This document shows positions 44,200 through 54,323 of a stretch of 64,000 bases of DNA, piece after piece. The translations under genes were made by a program, and so were the position numbers. How positions within the stretch are numbered: position 1 is the stretch's first letter; each line of letters opens with the position of its first letter. The notes beneath the pieces are model-generated. The model had not been told where the DNA came from, made no database searches, and saw only the letters and a list, made by a program, of their open reading frames with translations. The DNA is from Desulfobacterales bacterium (lineage in GTDB: Bacteria > Desulfobacterota > Desulfobacteria > Desulfobacterales > JADGBH01): assembly GCA_015231595.1 (NCBI GenBank), contig JADGBH010000015.1, positions 1 through 64,000 of the forward strand. The letters are read 5' to 3'.

Positions 44200-47100
44200 G
44201 CTTATTATAATGACGATTTAGCGAAAATTTGAAATTTCTATATTTTACCGATATACCTATAACTCCTAAAATAATAAATATTATAAAAATTGTTTTTAAA
44301 CTGTCTTTTTTTAAATACGAAAAACTTAGATAAGGATCGCCTCCAAGTTTTTCAAATGATATTTTTCTTCCCCATTCAGGGATATCTATATCCATTGAAG
44401 TTGTCCCTTTCAGAATAATACTTTGTCTCTGTATGTTTCCAGAAATATCTAAAGATGCTTTGCCGGATACTTTTTTCTTTTCTTTTTTTTCAGAGTCCAT
44501 ATCTATATTAGAATATTCTTCTGACGAAACTTTTGATTGAGGAACATTACTTTGAACTAAATTATCGGCTTCCCTTAGAAAACCTAAATTTTGGTCTCTT
44601 GTTTGTTTTAACTCTTTATTTTTTTCATGCTCGATTTTATTAGAGACATTCTGCTGTAGTTGTTCTACTTCAGCTTTTTTTCTATTATATTCGTTAAAAA
44701 CCTTTATCTTATTTTCTACTGCCATGTTTTGAGCCTTTCCGCCAGAAGTTTCAGCCATATTCGACCAATAAGCTAATTCTTTTGCGAGTTCTAAAGTTTT
44801 TTCCGCTTCAATAGTAGAATAATCAATTTGATACATATTAGTTTTAAACTTGTAGTAATAATCATAGGGCAAATGAAATGTCCACGTTGTTTTTTCTACG
44901 GGTATTCCATCTATTATAATTAAATCAATCAAATTTTTTCCGATGCGCCCGAATTTATTTACAGGAATTTGTAAAAGAATTTTTATTTCAAAGCTCCTAT
45001 CGAATATGCCTCCTTTTATCAACGGAATAAAAACAGCTTTTTTACCATTTTTTATTTTATTTGTTTCATCATAAGAAGGCCTAAAAGGCTCACCTTTTAC
45101 ATTAAGAGTCCATATTTCTGAACTATCCGGTATTAATAAAGGCAAAAATTGAAGATTTTTATTTTTAATTTTAATTTTTACCTCAGATAAAGCAACTCCA
45201 TCCGAAATTATAAGAGTTTTAATATCTAATCTTTGTATCTCAGATTGCACCATTTCTTCACGTTCAAGCCTGTTTAAATGGATATTATAATGCCATTCAT
45301 CGTCAGGACATTTAAACGTCCATAATATGCTGTTTGTGTTAGGAATGGGAAAAAAATGAGGGAGTTTATCTTTGTCTATCTCCCTAAGGTTATCTGATGG
45401 AAAAGAATTAACTTTATATATAGTTGACGAATTTACAACTATATATTCTTTAATTTTTGAAGCTTGAGGCAAAATTATTTTCGGAAGTGAAAATTGATTA
45501 TCATTGGCAAAATATTTTAAAGCAGAAACTTCAAAAGTATAGTTTTTATTGGTTTTATCAAAATTATTTATTGTAAAAAATATAAAACCGTTTTCTTGCT
45601 TTTTTTGGATATTTTTAATCCAATCTCCTTTTATTTGCAATGAATCTTTTAATTCTAAAGGAACTTTAATTATAAAATTATCTGGAGTTGCGTCTTTTAC
45701 TTCAATATTAAATACTGATTTTATTTCAACACTGCTGTCATGAACATCAATAAAATTTACCTTAATAGCGTTAATCAAAGTTTCTTTTGAAGAAATTTCA
45801 AAAGAAGCGGTAAAATTTTTATTATTAAGTCTGTAATAATAAATTTTATTTTTTAAATCTGTATTAGATAAATCTTTGTCATGGGGTATAGGAGTTAAAT
45901 TTTCAGTATTTTTTTGCAATACATCATAATCATTAGGAAATTCTATTACTGTTTTTCCTGCAACATGATCGGAATCAATGGGAATTACGGACTCAATACT
46001 TAAATTATTCAAAGAGTCCAATTTTTTTTCAAAACTAAGTCTTAATTTATAAGGATTTTCAACACTATAGCTAAAAGGGATATAAACAATGCTTGTTTTA
46101 TCGTCAAATACAAAATCAGATGTGTCTTTTCCACTAATTTTAAAGGGAATATAACCTAAAGGGCATTTAAAAGATAAACCCGATAAAAAAAGAGATGATT
46201 CAATGTCAAGAATTACATCCATATTAAGATATAGGCGATTTTCAGAAACAATATATCTATAAAATAAATTTGTTTGTTTTTTTGGTTCTTCCTTTGTTGT
46301 ATAAATTTTTGCTTTAATATTTTTATCAGAAAATGAATACCGCTTTTTCAATGTAAACTCAGAATACACATTTGAACTGTCTAATAATTCAGACATGGTT
46401 AAATTTTGATTGTCTTCGACTAAAATATTTAATCCTTTCTTGCAGTAAATATTTAATATGCCTTCTATTCTATCTGCGTTAAACGGTAGAATTAAAAATT
46501 CTGGAAGCTTTTTATCCGAGTCTGTTTTTACTTGGCTTAAAAAACTAATGTCAAACTCGGATTTTGTTTCATTCTTGAAATCTACGCTAATCATAGATTT
46601 TTCATTAATATTTTTTATTTCCCAATAATTTACCGCATTAGAATTAAGTTCAAGGAAATTAAGATCGTCTGGCTTTAAAAAAGACAAAGACATTAACGAT
46701 GATTTTTCAATTCTTATTTTATTATTTTGTTTTATCGTGATTCCATCATAGCCGATAAAAAGATTAACTTCAGAATTGCAATAGATAAAAGCTTCTTTAT
46801 CTTCGAGTCCGGCTTGCTTAGACATCCATGAGAATTGAATATGATTAGACAATAAAGGAGAAATAACTATTTCCGAAAATGAGTCTAATTTATTTATAAA
46901 ATAACCTTTTTTAGGTTCAGTTATATCAAAAACCAAATTCTCATCATTAACAATTATGCTAAAATCCGTAATTAACGGCTTTGGAAACTTAAAATCAACT
47001 GTTTTTTTATTAGCTTTCGACGAAGCAGGAACTTCATAAGATACTTCGATAACATGAAGACCTTTTCCAATGATAGGAATTTGATATGCTTTTTCAGGTT

Positions 47101-50100
47101 GTTCTACCGATATGTTTATAGGAACAATTTTTCCATCAACCTTAAAAGAATCTATTAAAATTCCTTCAAACGGAAGATTTACTAATTGCCATTTATCGTA
47201 ATTTAAAAAAATATTAATTTTACCTGTAAATTTTATTCTTTCATTTTCTAAAACACCTTTTGATTTAAAACTGACGATATCATATTCATTTTTATATTTA
47301 AATTCAGAACTTGGATCATAGGGTGGTTCCGCTATAAATTTTAGATTGAAATAATCTTTATAAGGAATAAAAACATTTTCCGTTCCTGAAATTCCTGAAG
47401 GTATATTTTCGTCATTATAAGGGATATAGATTTTTACAGAAGGAAAAGAATCTTCAGCAAATAAATAAGGCACTGCCGATAAAAATAAAACTAATATTAA
47501 AATAATTTTTCCTAAAAATTTAGGTTTTAAAACCTTAACCATTTTTAATGCAAAATAAAAACATATAAATATAAAACTTCCAATGATGGCACTGTTAAAA
47601 ATAAATGTAATATTTTTTAAAAAAACTTGAGGCAGAAGAGTAAACACAATAAGCAGAGAAACAAAAAACACAAAAGGACTTACAATTTTTTTATAATCAA
47701 GGAAAAAGCCTAATACAAAAGTTAATCCGAGAATTATAAACCTGAAAAAATTCTTTAAATTATTCGATATTAAAACAAGTTTAAGATCGTCTCCTTTCCA
47801 AAGCTTGCTCATATAAAAAGAAATTCCTTGCTTTGGTATGGAAAATTCTATTGAAAGAATGCCTTTAGCTTTTAAATCCGATTTCTTGGGCATAGTTTTT
47901 TTTTCATGGAGTTTTATAATTTCTTCAGGCTTAGGCTCCGATTTAAGCAGAATAGAAGGTTTATCTAAAGGCCTCAATCCTGCTATTTCAGCAGATGGAG
48001 GACGAGGCGGAATAGTTTCAGACGATAATTCTTTTTCAAGCATTCCCCTTTGGGACTGGCGAAAATTATCCATATCAGCTTGCTTTTGAGGCTCATTCAT
48101 TTTTTGAAATTCATCTTGTATTTGATTTGGTATTTCCCCGTGCATGTAAAAAGATTTATGTAACGAGCAGCCTGGTAAGGAAATTACGTTTACAATCTTG
48201 AAAAGTATTTCTGCAAAAGAGTTAGAAATATAAAAAATTAATGGATAATTATCTTTTTTTGACAAGATTGATAATGAATCAGGATAATAAACATTAACAC
48301 TGGACTTTAAAACAGGAACTCCAAAATCAATGGAGCGACATTTAAAAACGCTTATAGAACTATGTTTTGAAGGTATAGAGCCTTTTAAAAAAAATTTAAT
48401 CTTTTCACCTTTATTTGTAAAAGGCAGAGACAAAAGCAATCTGCCTTCCTTTGACTTTCTAATCTTTACACCTTTTCCATTGATTTCAGCGCTAAAAATT
48501 TCGTAATCTTTCGGAATAACAAAATCAAGGAATTGAAGATTCGTATTGTATAGATCATATTCGTATTCAAAATAATAATCAGCGAATTCGGAAATTGTAT
48601 AAGAAATGTTTTCATGTTCAATGTAGGCTGATAAAAGGGGCAGTTCTTTTTTCTTTGAGCATTGAATTTTAAAATCAAAAGGTCTTCTAAAATATCTAAA
48701 TATATCTATTACTCTATTTGAATGACTATAAGGAGGCCAATCTGGAAGCTCAAATATTTCGGCCTTATCCAAAGCATTAGATTGAATTTTTATATCCGTT
48801 GTTTTTCCTGCTTCGACCACAATATAGCCATTATCATGTATTACATTTAGCGGTAGAATTAAAGGAGGTTTAAATAAATTGCCATCTTTAATTTTTCCTT
48901 TAAAGTCAATTTCTAAAATAAAATTTTCTTTTTGTTCTTTTTCAAATAAAACTTCCCATACTTCAAGGATTGACTCTGGAAGACTTATTTTAGTGTCTGT
49001 TTTAAAAGCATCTTTTGTAATTATTTTTTTTTCTTTGATAAAATTTCCAGTTATATTAATTTCATTTTCTTTGATAAAAGAGCCTTCAAATTGTTCAACC
49101 GCTAAATACACAGATTTAACAGCTCCGTTAGAAACGTTATAATTTATAAAAGCATTAACCTGAGCAATATCTTCATCTACAGTAAAATAACATATTGTTT
49201 GGGAACTGAGTTCTGGCTCTTTTTTTGTCAGCATAATAGTACCTAATGGAATTTCGTCTTGAAATTCATAGTAAAGCTTCTTTTTGTTAGCTTTTGTATC
49301 GTCAGTTTTCAAATTATATGCACTATATCCCAGCATGGCGATATCTTGAATAATTAATGCGTCATCAATTATTAAATTAAGTTTACCGCTGTTTTTTAAA
49401 GCATTTTCATAGAATATTTGAGGTATTTCTTCTTTGATATTTTTTTTATCGCCATCAATTAGAATTTTTTCGAGCTTAAAATTGAATTCAGCTTTATCGC
49501 CAAAAGATACAGTATTTTTGGTTTTAAATTTTATTTTTCCGTCAGCTATTTCGTATAAAGCTGGAAATTCAAGTCCATTAATTTTAACCCCTGCTTCTAT
49601 TAGAAAAAAATTATTAGGGTATGAAAAATTAAATTCAGATAATGAATTTTCAAAGCCTTGAAGTAAAATTTTAGACGTAAACATAATTTTTTCAGAACTA
49701 ATCTCAAATATCTGCTCAGCAGAACTTTCAATATTAGAAATAACTGGATAAGGCTTATAATTAAGGCTGTAAGGGATGGAGCATATTTCATAGGCTTTTA
49801 TAAGTTTATAGCTATTTATTTTTTTATCTACCCCTAAAGGTGAAAGAATAAGATTGTTTTCTCCGATTATTTTAAACCTTATTTCTTTTGAATAATACAA
49901 TAAAAATTTTCCTTTTCTTTCAAAGATATTTTCAATCATAATATCTTCTATAGAAAAATTTTCAGATGAATCAGCCAAGTATTTATAGGCATAAAGCTTA
50001 AAAGAAGTTTTTCCTTCTATCGGAGATAAAAAATAAATTTTAACTTTTCCGTAAGAGGCTTCTTTTGAAATAGACCATTTATCAATGAGTTCCGATTCTA

Positions 50101-50986
50101 TAGAATAAACATTTACATCTTTAGGAATTTTTATTTCAAGATTAGTTATGCTACCGTTTTTAACGTTTAAATCATAATCAATTAAAGTCTCTATAGTATT
50201 TTTAGAAATTTTTATTTCATGCTTTTCATTTGAATACAGTCTTATACCTTTATTATTAAAATTAGATAAAGCCTTAACTTGAATACTTACATCGTTTAAG
50301 CCTCCGATAAATCCACAAAATTCAAGATTATTTTCATGAATTATATTTTTATAAGCAAATTTAGTATTATCAAAAGCAACATCATAAAGGGATGGAGTTT
50401 GTATTTTAATTTCTCCTATTTCTGTTTTCGGGATACTTAATTTAAAAACTTTCGTGTTGGATTCATCTGTTTTTAAATATTCGGCAGGAATAATAAAATC
50501 TAAAATAAGCTCAAAGCACCCTTTTTCAGGTATTATTATATTAATCAAGCTATCTTTTTCATATAATTGTACCGACTTTCCGTTTAAAAAAGCATTACGA
50601 AGATTTACATTTTTTAAAGGAATAGGTAGAGAGCAAGGTTTATTTTCACTCTGAATAATAGTAAATTTAGCTTTAAAAGAGATAACATCATCTCGCAGGA
50701 CTCCTTGATAAAAAGATGAAGTTATAAGAGGGGCCAAAAATAAAGACTCTTCAGCTTTTTGAAGTTTTGAAAATTCATTTTGAGCTTTTTTAAAGAGATC
50801 TCTGTATTCTTCATAAGGCATAAAAATCCCTTCCTTTTCTTTGGAAATAACTGTTTCCAGTTCATAAGAAGGCATGAATATTATAGTTTCTTTAGGCGGA
50901 AGTTTTACAGGATATTCTTCCCCAAAAGCATTAAAATTTATGAAAGAGATTAACAATACAAAGATACTAATTATAATTTTTTTCAT
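44168..50986 (-). CDS. 2272-aa exported membrane protein, tandem double-length fusion
   Basis: I recognise no named family. There is an N-terminal signal peptide (KIIISIFVLLISFINFNAFG). A beta-rich first half follows, then a proline/charged segment (near 1010-1060) and several membrane helices at about 1085-1155. A second signal-like helix (IILILVLFLSAVPYLFAED, about 1160-1178) opens a second beta-rich half. A coiled coil lies near 2115-2190 and one final membrane helix near 2225-2245. The start of the second half (KIYIPYNDENIP...FIPYKDYFNL) echoes the N-terminus (IFMPSYELETV...FMPYEEYRDL), and both halves end in a similar pre-helix segment, so it looks like two fused paralogues. The last nine residues (VCPTFYTKA) are encoded by the 260-bp element. 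A large periplasmic envelope role is inferred. Confidence 0.8.
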   Translation of the reverse strand: MKKIIISIFVLLISFINFNAFGEEYPVKLPPKETIIFMPSYELETVISKEKEGIFMPYEEYRDLFKKAQNEFSKLQKAEESLFLAPLITSSFYQGVLRDDVISFKAKFTIIQSENKPCSLPIPLKNVNLRNAFLNGKSVQLYEKDSLINIIIPEKGCFELILDFIIPAEYLKTDESNTKVFKLSIPKTEIGEIKIQTPSLYDVAFDNTKFAYKNIIHENNLEFCGFIGGLNDVSIQVKALSNFNNKGIRLYSNEKHEIKISKNTIETLIDYDLNVKNGSITNLEIKIPKDVNVYSIESELIDKWSISKEASYGKVKIYFLSPIEGKTSFKLYAYKYLADSSENFSIEDIMIENIFERKGKFLLYYSKEIRFKIIGENNLILSPLGVDKKINSYKLIKAYEICSIPYSLNYKPYPVISNIESSAEQIFEISSEKIMFTSKILLQGFENSLSEFNFSYPNNFFLIEAGVKINGLEFPALYEIADGKIKFKTKNTVSFGDKAEFNFKLEKILIDGDKKNIKEEIPQIFYENALKNSGKLNLIIDDALIIQDIAMLGYSAYNLKTDDTKANKKKLYYEFQDEIPLGTIMLTKKEPELSSQTICYFTVDEDIAQVNAFINYNVSNGAVKSVYLAVEQFEGSFIKENEINITGNFIKEKKIITKDAFKTDTKISLPESILEVWEVLFEKEQKENFILEIDFKGKIKDGNLFKPPLILPLNVIHDNGYIVVEAGKTTDIKIQSNALDKAEIFELPDWPPYSHSNRVIDIFRYFRRPFDFKIQCSKKKELPLLSAYIEHENISYTISEFADYYFEYEYDLYNTNLQFLDFVIPKDYEIFSAEINGKGVKIRKSKEGRLLLSLPFTNKGEKIKFFLKGSIPSKHSSISVFKCRSIDFGVPVLKSSVNVYYPDSLSILSKKDNYPLIFYISNSFAEILFKIVNVISLPGCSLHKSFYMHGEIPNQIQDEFQKMNEPQKQADMDNFRQSQRGMLEKELSSETIPPRPPSAEIAGLRPLDKPSILLKSEPKPEEIIKLHEKKTMPKKSDLKAKGILSIEFSIPKQGISFYMSKLWKGDDLKLVLISNNLKNFFRFIILGLTFVLGFFLDYKKIVSPFVFFVSLLIVFTLLPQVFLKNITFIFNSAIIGSFIFICFYFALKMVKVLKPKFLGKIILILVLFLSAVPYLFAEDSFPSVKIYIPYNDENIPSGISGTENVFIPYKDYFNLKFIAEPPYDPSSEFKYKNEYDIVSFKSKGVLENERIKFTGKINIFLNYDKWQLVNLPFEGILIDSFKVDGKIVPINISVEQPEKAYQIPIIGKGLHVIEVSYEVPASSKANKKTVDFKFPKPLITDFSIIVNDENLVFDITEPKKGYFINKLDSFSEIVISPLLSNHIQFSWMSKQAGLEDKEAFIYCNSEVNLFIGYDGITIKQNNKIRIEKSSLMSLSFLKPDDLNFLELNSNAVNYWEIKNINEKSMISVDFKNETKSEFDISFLSQVKTDSDKKLPEFLILPFNADRIEGILNIYCKKGLNILVEDNQNLTMSELLDSSNVYSEFTLKKRYSFSDKNIKAKIYTTKEEPKKQTNLFYRYIVSENRLYLNMDVILDIESSLFLSGLSFKCPLGYIPFKISGKDTSDFVFDDKTSIVYIPFSYSVENPYKLRLSFEKKLDSLNNLSIESVIPIDSDHVAGKTVIEFPNDYDVLQKNTENLTPIPHDKDLSNTDLKNKIYYYRLNNKNFTASFEISSKETLINAIKVNFIDVHDSSVEIKSVFNIEVKDATPDNFIIKVPLELKDSLQIKGDWIKNIQKKQENGFIFFTINNFDKTNKNYTFEVSALKYFANDNQFSLPKIILPQASKIKEYIVVNSSTIYKVNSFPSDNLREIDKDKLPHFFPIPNTNSILWTFKCPDDEWHYNIHLNRLEREEMVQSEIQRLDIKTLIISDGVALSEVKIKIKNKNLQFLPLLIPDSSEIWTLNVKGEPFRPSYDETNKIKNGKKAVFIPLIKGGIFDRSFEIKILLQIPVNKFGRIGKNLIDLIIIDGIPVEKTTWTFHLPYDYYYKFKTNMYQIDYSTIEAEKTLELAKELAYWSNMAETSGGKAQNMAVENKIKVFNEYNRKKAEVEQLQQNVSNKIEHEKNKELKQTRDQNLGFLREADNLVQSNVPQSKVSSEEYSNIDMDSEKKEKKKVSGKASLDISGNIQRQSIILKGTTSMDIDIPEWGRKISFEKLGGDPYLSFSYLKKDSLKTIFIIFIILGVIGISVKYRNFKFSLNRHYNKRVCPTFYTKA

Positions 50987-51195
50987 AGCTTGCCTTTTGC
51001 AATTGTTTTAACCAACTACTGATGACCTTTAAATCCGTCATTAACTATGAACAATTTTTTAGCATAAAAACCTAAAATTGAAAACATTTAATCCCAGAAT
51101 TCTTCATTGAAAAAATAGATTCTTTCAGGTACAGTGTTTTAGAGAATAAATAAACCGTCCTACTGGCTTTAAAAAGGTTTCTTTTAATTATTAAC

Positions 51196-51275
51196 TGATG
51201 TATCATTCAGATGCCTAAGGCTAAAAATAAAGACTAATTCATTTTTTATCATCTAAAAACAGTAATAATATGTCA
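51196..51275 (+). repeat. 80-bp dispersed element, copy C
   Basis: This full 80-bp copy begins TGATGTATCATTCAG, carries the core CTAAGGCTAAAAATAAAGAC, and ends CAGTAATAATATGTCA. It matches copies A and B in length and order without gaps. Its right end overlaps the RNase H gene: ATGTCA (51270-51275) encodes the Met-Ser start. Confidence 0.78.
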
Positions 51276-51806
51276 TTTTTTAATACAAGGTCATTACTTG
51301 ATTTAACAAAAAAAATACAAATCAAAAAAACAGGCTATAGTTCGCCATTGATATCCACGATCCTACTTACAGATGGCAGTGTGAATACCCAGTCAAAAAT
51401 TGGATATGGTGCTTACCTATCTGTTTCTGAACTTGGACTTCCATTGGATTTATTGAAAGGACTCGTAAAAGTGAGGCGATTTGAACATACGTCTTCAACG
51501 AAGCTGGAATTGCAAACTTTATTATGGGCGCTAAACGATATTCGAGCATTAGGTAGTAAAATGACTGTTTATACGGATTCTCAAAACATAATGGGGTTAC
51601 AGGGAAGACGGAATCGGGTGGAAAAAAATAATAACCTTAAGAATTATGAACTGTATCAAGAATTTTATAGAATGATCGATCAGTTTGATTGTGAATTTGT
51701 TAAAGTGCGTGGACATAAGGTATTGAATCAAAAAGATGATATTGATAGGCTTTTTACACTTGTGGATAGAGCTTCAAGAAAAGCTCTGAGAACAGATAGC
51801 CGCTGA
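51270..51806 (+). CDS. RNase H-type nuclease
   Basis: A 178-aa protein with the complete RNase H type 1 active site: D35 (LTDGSV), E80 (TKLELQTLLWAL), D103 (VYTDSQN) and D166 (LVDRASRKAL), with a conserved H149 in VKVRGHK. It should cleave RNA in RNA-DNA hybrids. Length and motif order fit RNase HI, but the N-terminus is ~30 residues longer than usual before the first strand. The ATG lies in the end of the 80-bp repeat and has no Shine-Dalgarno, so the start is uncertain. The FAD dehydrogenase gene follows 43 bases later. Confidence 0.85.
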   Translation: MSFFNTRSLLDLTKKIQIKKTGYSSPLISTILLTDGSVNTQSKIGYGAYLSVSELGLPLDLLKGLVKVRRFEHTSSTKLELQTLLWALNDIRALGSKMTVYTDSQNIMGLQGRRNRVEKNNNLKNYELYQEFYRMIDQFDCEFVKVRGHKVLNQKDDIDRLFTLVDRASRKALRTDSR

Positions 51807-51849
51807 GTTCATTAGTAACAGCATATCAAACAAAGATAGGAGCTTTTCT

Positions 51850-53424
51850 TTGAATCTAATAATTGACAATTTGCAAATCCCCATTGAAAAAGATGGGATT
51901 GACGAATATGTAAATGCCGCTTCACAAACGCTAAAAATAAGCAAAGAATATATTTCCTTAGCGAAAATTCTTAGTAAATCACTTGATATTAGCAATAAAG
52001 AACAATTCTATTACAAAATCTCAATAGTCGTTAGAACTAATGATGATAGCTTTAAAAACAATCAAAAATTCCCAATATACACAGAACAAATAAAAACAAA
52101 TAGAAAAGCCACAAAAATTAAGGATAGGTCTATAATAGTAGGCTTTGGTCCTGCTGGTATGTTTGCTGCTCTTGAACTTATTGACCATGGGATTAAACCT
52201 TTAATATTTGAAAGAGGTAAAAAAATAGAAGAACGCTCCGTTGATGTTCAAAGATTTATAAAAGAAAGGGAGATAGACCCTGAATCAAATATCCAATTTG
52301 GTGAAGGCGGTGCCGGTTCATACTCGGACGGGAAGTTGTTTTCCAGGAGAAATAATAATTCGAGCTATATAAATCGGGTGTTGAAGACTTTTATCAAATT
52401 TGGTGCGCCTGAAGAAATAGGGTACATAAGCAAACCCCATTTGGGAACTGATGTTTTGTGTGCAATAGTTCGTAATATAAGAATATATATCCTTGAGAGA
52501 GGCGGTGAGATATATTATGACTCAAAAATGACGGACATTATTATATCAGATGGCAAGGCCTCAGGTATTATAATAAATGGTGAAAAAGAATATCTTTCTT
52601 CAAGCATCTATATTGCTTTGGGACATTCTGCACGCGATACATTTGAGATGATGCATAAAAAAGGTATTGCTATTGAGCAGAAGTCAATTTCTGTTGGCGT
52701 GAGAATTGAGCATCCTGTTGAAACTATTAATCTTATACGATATGGTGATAAATATAAAAATTTTAGTGGTTTAGGAGCGGCAACCTATTCTTTGAATCAT
52801 ACCAATCAAAAAATTAGGAGAGGTGTTTATACATTCTGCATGTGCCCTGGAGGCGAGGTAATTAATGCTTCATCTGATCAAGGCATGATGGTTGTAAACG
52901 GGATGAGTTACTCACATAGGTCATCAGCATTTTCAAATGCAGCGCTGGTTGTAACCTGTCATGCGGATGATTATAAATCAACCTGTCCTTTAGCTGGTAT
53001 AGAGTTCCAAAAGGATATTGAGCGAAAGGCTTTTAATGCAGGAGGCGGAAAATGGAAAGTCCCTGCACAAAATTTAATGAATTTTTTAGGTGAGAAGAGC
53101 TCTGACGGCTTAAATAAAAATTCTTATAAGATGGGGTCAGTTCCTGCTGATATGAAAGACATTTTTCCAAGATTTGTAATAGAAGAGCTGTTAGTCGCAT
53201 TTAATAAATGGAAAGAAGAAGTTCCATTATTTGTTTCAAATCATGCGATATTATTAGGTGCTGAAACAAGAACTTCCTCTCCTGTACGGATTAAACGCAA
53301 TGAAAAACTTGAATCAGTAAATATAAAAAATTTGTACCCGGTAGGCGAATGTTCAGGCTATACAGGCGGTATAACAAGTTCTGCCGCTGATGCTATAAAG
53401 TCTGTAGAAATACGTATAATATAG
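51850..53424 (+). CDS. FAD-dependent dehydrogenase (COG2509-type)
   Basis: A 524-aa cytosolic flavoprotein. A ~90-residue N-terminal domain precedes the dinucleotide-binding motif IIVGFGPAGMFAALEL (about 97-112) and ERGKKIEERS. The family pattern NIQFGEGGAGSYSDGKLFSR follows, then YTFCMCPGGEVINAS and the C-terminal FAD contact YPVGECSGYTGGITSSAADA. The substrate is unknown in this family. It begins with TTG, supported by AGGAG eight bases upstream. It lies between the RNase H and M48 peptidase genes on the same strand, probably one transcript. Confidence 0.88.
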   Translation: MNLIIDNLQIPIEKDGIDEYVNAASQTLKISKEYISLAKILSKSLDISNKEQFYYKISIVVRTNDDSFKNNQKFPIYTEQIKTNRKATKIKDRSIIVGFGPAGMFAALELIDHGIKPLIFERGKKIEERSVDVQRFIKEREIDPESNIQFGEGGAGSYSDGKLFSRRNNNSSYINRVLKTFIKFGAPEEIGYISKPHLGTDVLCAIVRNIRIYILERGGEIYYDSKMTDIIISDGKASGIIINGEKEYLSSSIYIALGHSARDTFEMMHKKGIAIEQKSISVGVRIEHPVETINLIRYGDKYKNFSGLGAATYSLNHTNQKIRRGVYTFCMCPGGEVINASSDQGMMVVNGMSYSHRSSAFSNAALVVTCHADDYKSTCPLAGIEFQKDIERKAFNAGGGKWKVPAQNLMNFLGEKSSDGLNKNSYKMGSVPADMKDIFPRFVIEELLVAFNKWKEEVPLFVSNHAILLGAETRTSSPVRIKRNEKLESVNIKNLYPVGECSGYTGGITSSAADAIKSVEIRII

Positions 53425-53449
53425 TTTTAAATAACCTAAAGGTATAATA

Positions 53450-54304
53450 ATGATAAACAATTTAGAATTACTAAGATTTAGTTATGAAGAAGAGGTCTTT
53501 AAAAGAATTGAATCTACATTAGGCACTGTTCCACAAGATGATCATGTTGAGCATCAGCTTTTAAACATGAGAAGAGAAGACCTTCTTGGCGATGCAGTAA
53601 GAATAACAGAAGACCTCTTGCCCGAAATCCATGAAGCCTATAATCATTGCCTTTCTATAATCGGTGGAGATCTTGAAGGAGAGCTTTTCATAAGGCAGAG
53701 CAAAGAATATAACGCGAGTGTGTTTGCCCATGGAAATCAATTCGATATACTAATAAATTCAGCCTTATTAAATGACTTCAATCTTTATGAGTTAAAATTT
53801 GTATTTGGACACGAAATCGGACATGTAATTTTTGGGCATTCCTGGTATTTAAGAAATATCATTAATACCGATAAGGGTCAATTAAGCCCTGATGCTAAAA
53901 ATCTTTTATTCCGATGGTCAAGAGCTTCTGAAATTTCAGCTGACAGAGCAGGATTGCTATGTTCAGGGCAACTCGAACATGCTGTAAAAGCTTTATTTCA
54001 AACATCAAGCGGACTCATCGGAATAGACGTTGATAGAGTTTTAAGGTCATTTAGAAAACAATATGATATGCTTGAATCCCATATAAAAGGTAAAATTGAA
54101 TCCCACGGCTGGTTTAGAACTCATCCAATGATGCCTATAAGATTTAAAGCATTAGAATTAGTAGCTCTTGACATAATTGCATTTAGAAATCAATCCGCCT
54201 TTAGTTCAAAAGGATTTAAAACTATCGACAGGCAAATTGCTTATATAATTGATTCCCTTGACGCTTTTATGGCGCCTAATTCAAAATTTTTAAGACGATG
54301 GTAA
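53450..54304 (+). CDS. M48-family zinc metallopeptidase
   Basis: A 284-aa protein with the zinc site H121-E-x-x-H125 in FGHEIGHVIFGH and the third ligand E161 in SEISADRAGLL (ExxxD, typical of M48). There is no signal peptide and no membrane helix, unlike HtpX, so it is probably cytoplasmic. A C-terminal segment contains HGWFRTHPMMPIRFKAL, the HP-containing M48 signature. The substrate is unknown. It lies 25 bases after the FAD dehydrogenase and 19 before the PHP-UvrD gene. Confidence 0.88.
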   Translation: MINNLELLRFSYEEEVFKRIESTLGTVPQDDHVEHQLLNMRREDLLGDAVRITEDLLPEIHEAYNHCLSIIGGDLEGELFIRQSKEYNASVFAHGNQFDILINSALLNDFNLYELKFVFGHEIGHVIFGHSWYLRNIINTDKGQLSPDAKNLLFRWSRASEISADRAGLLCSGQLEHAVKALFQTSSGLIGIDVDRVLRSFRKQYDMLESHIKGKIESHGWFRTHPMMPIRFKALELVALDIIAFRNQSAFSSKGFKTIDRQIAYIIDSLDAFMAPNSKFLRRW

Positions 54305-54323
54305 CAATTAAGAGATTTATTTT

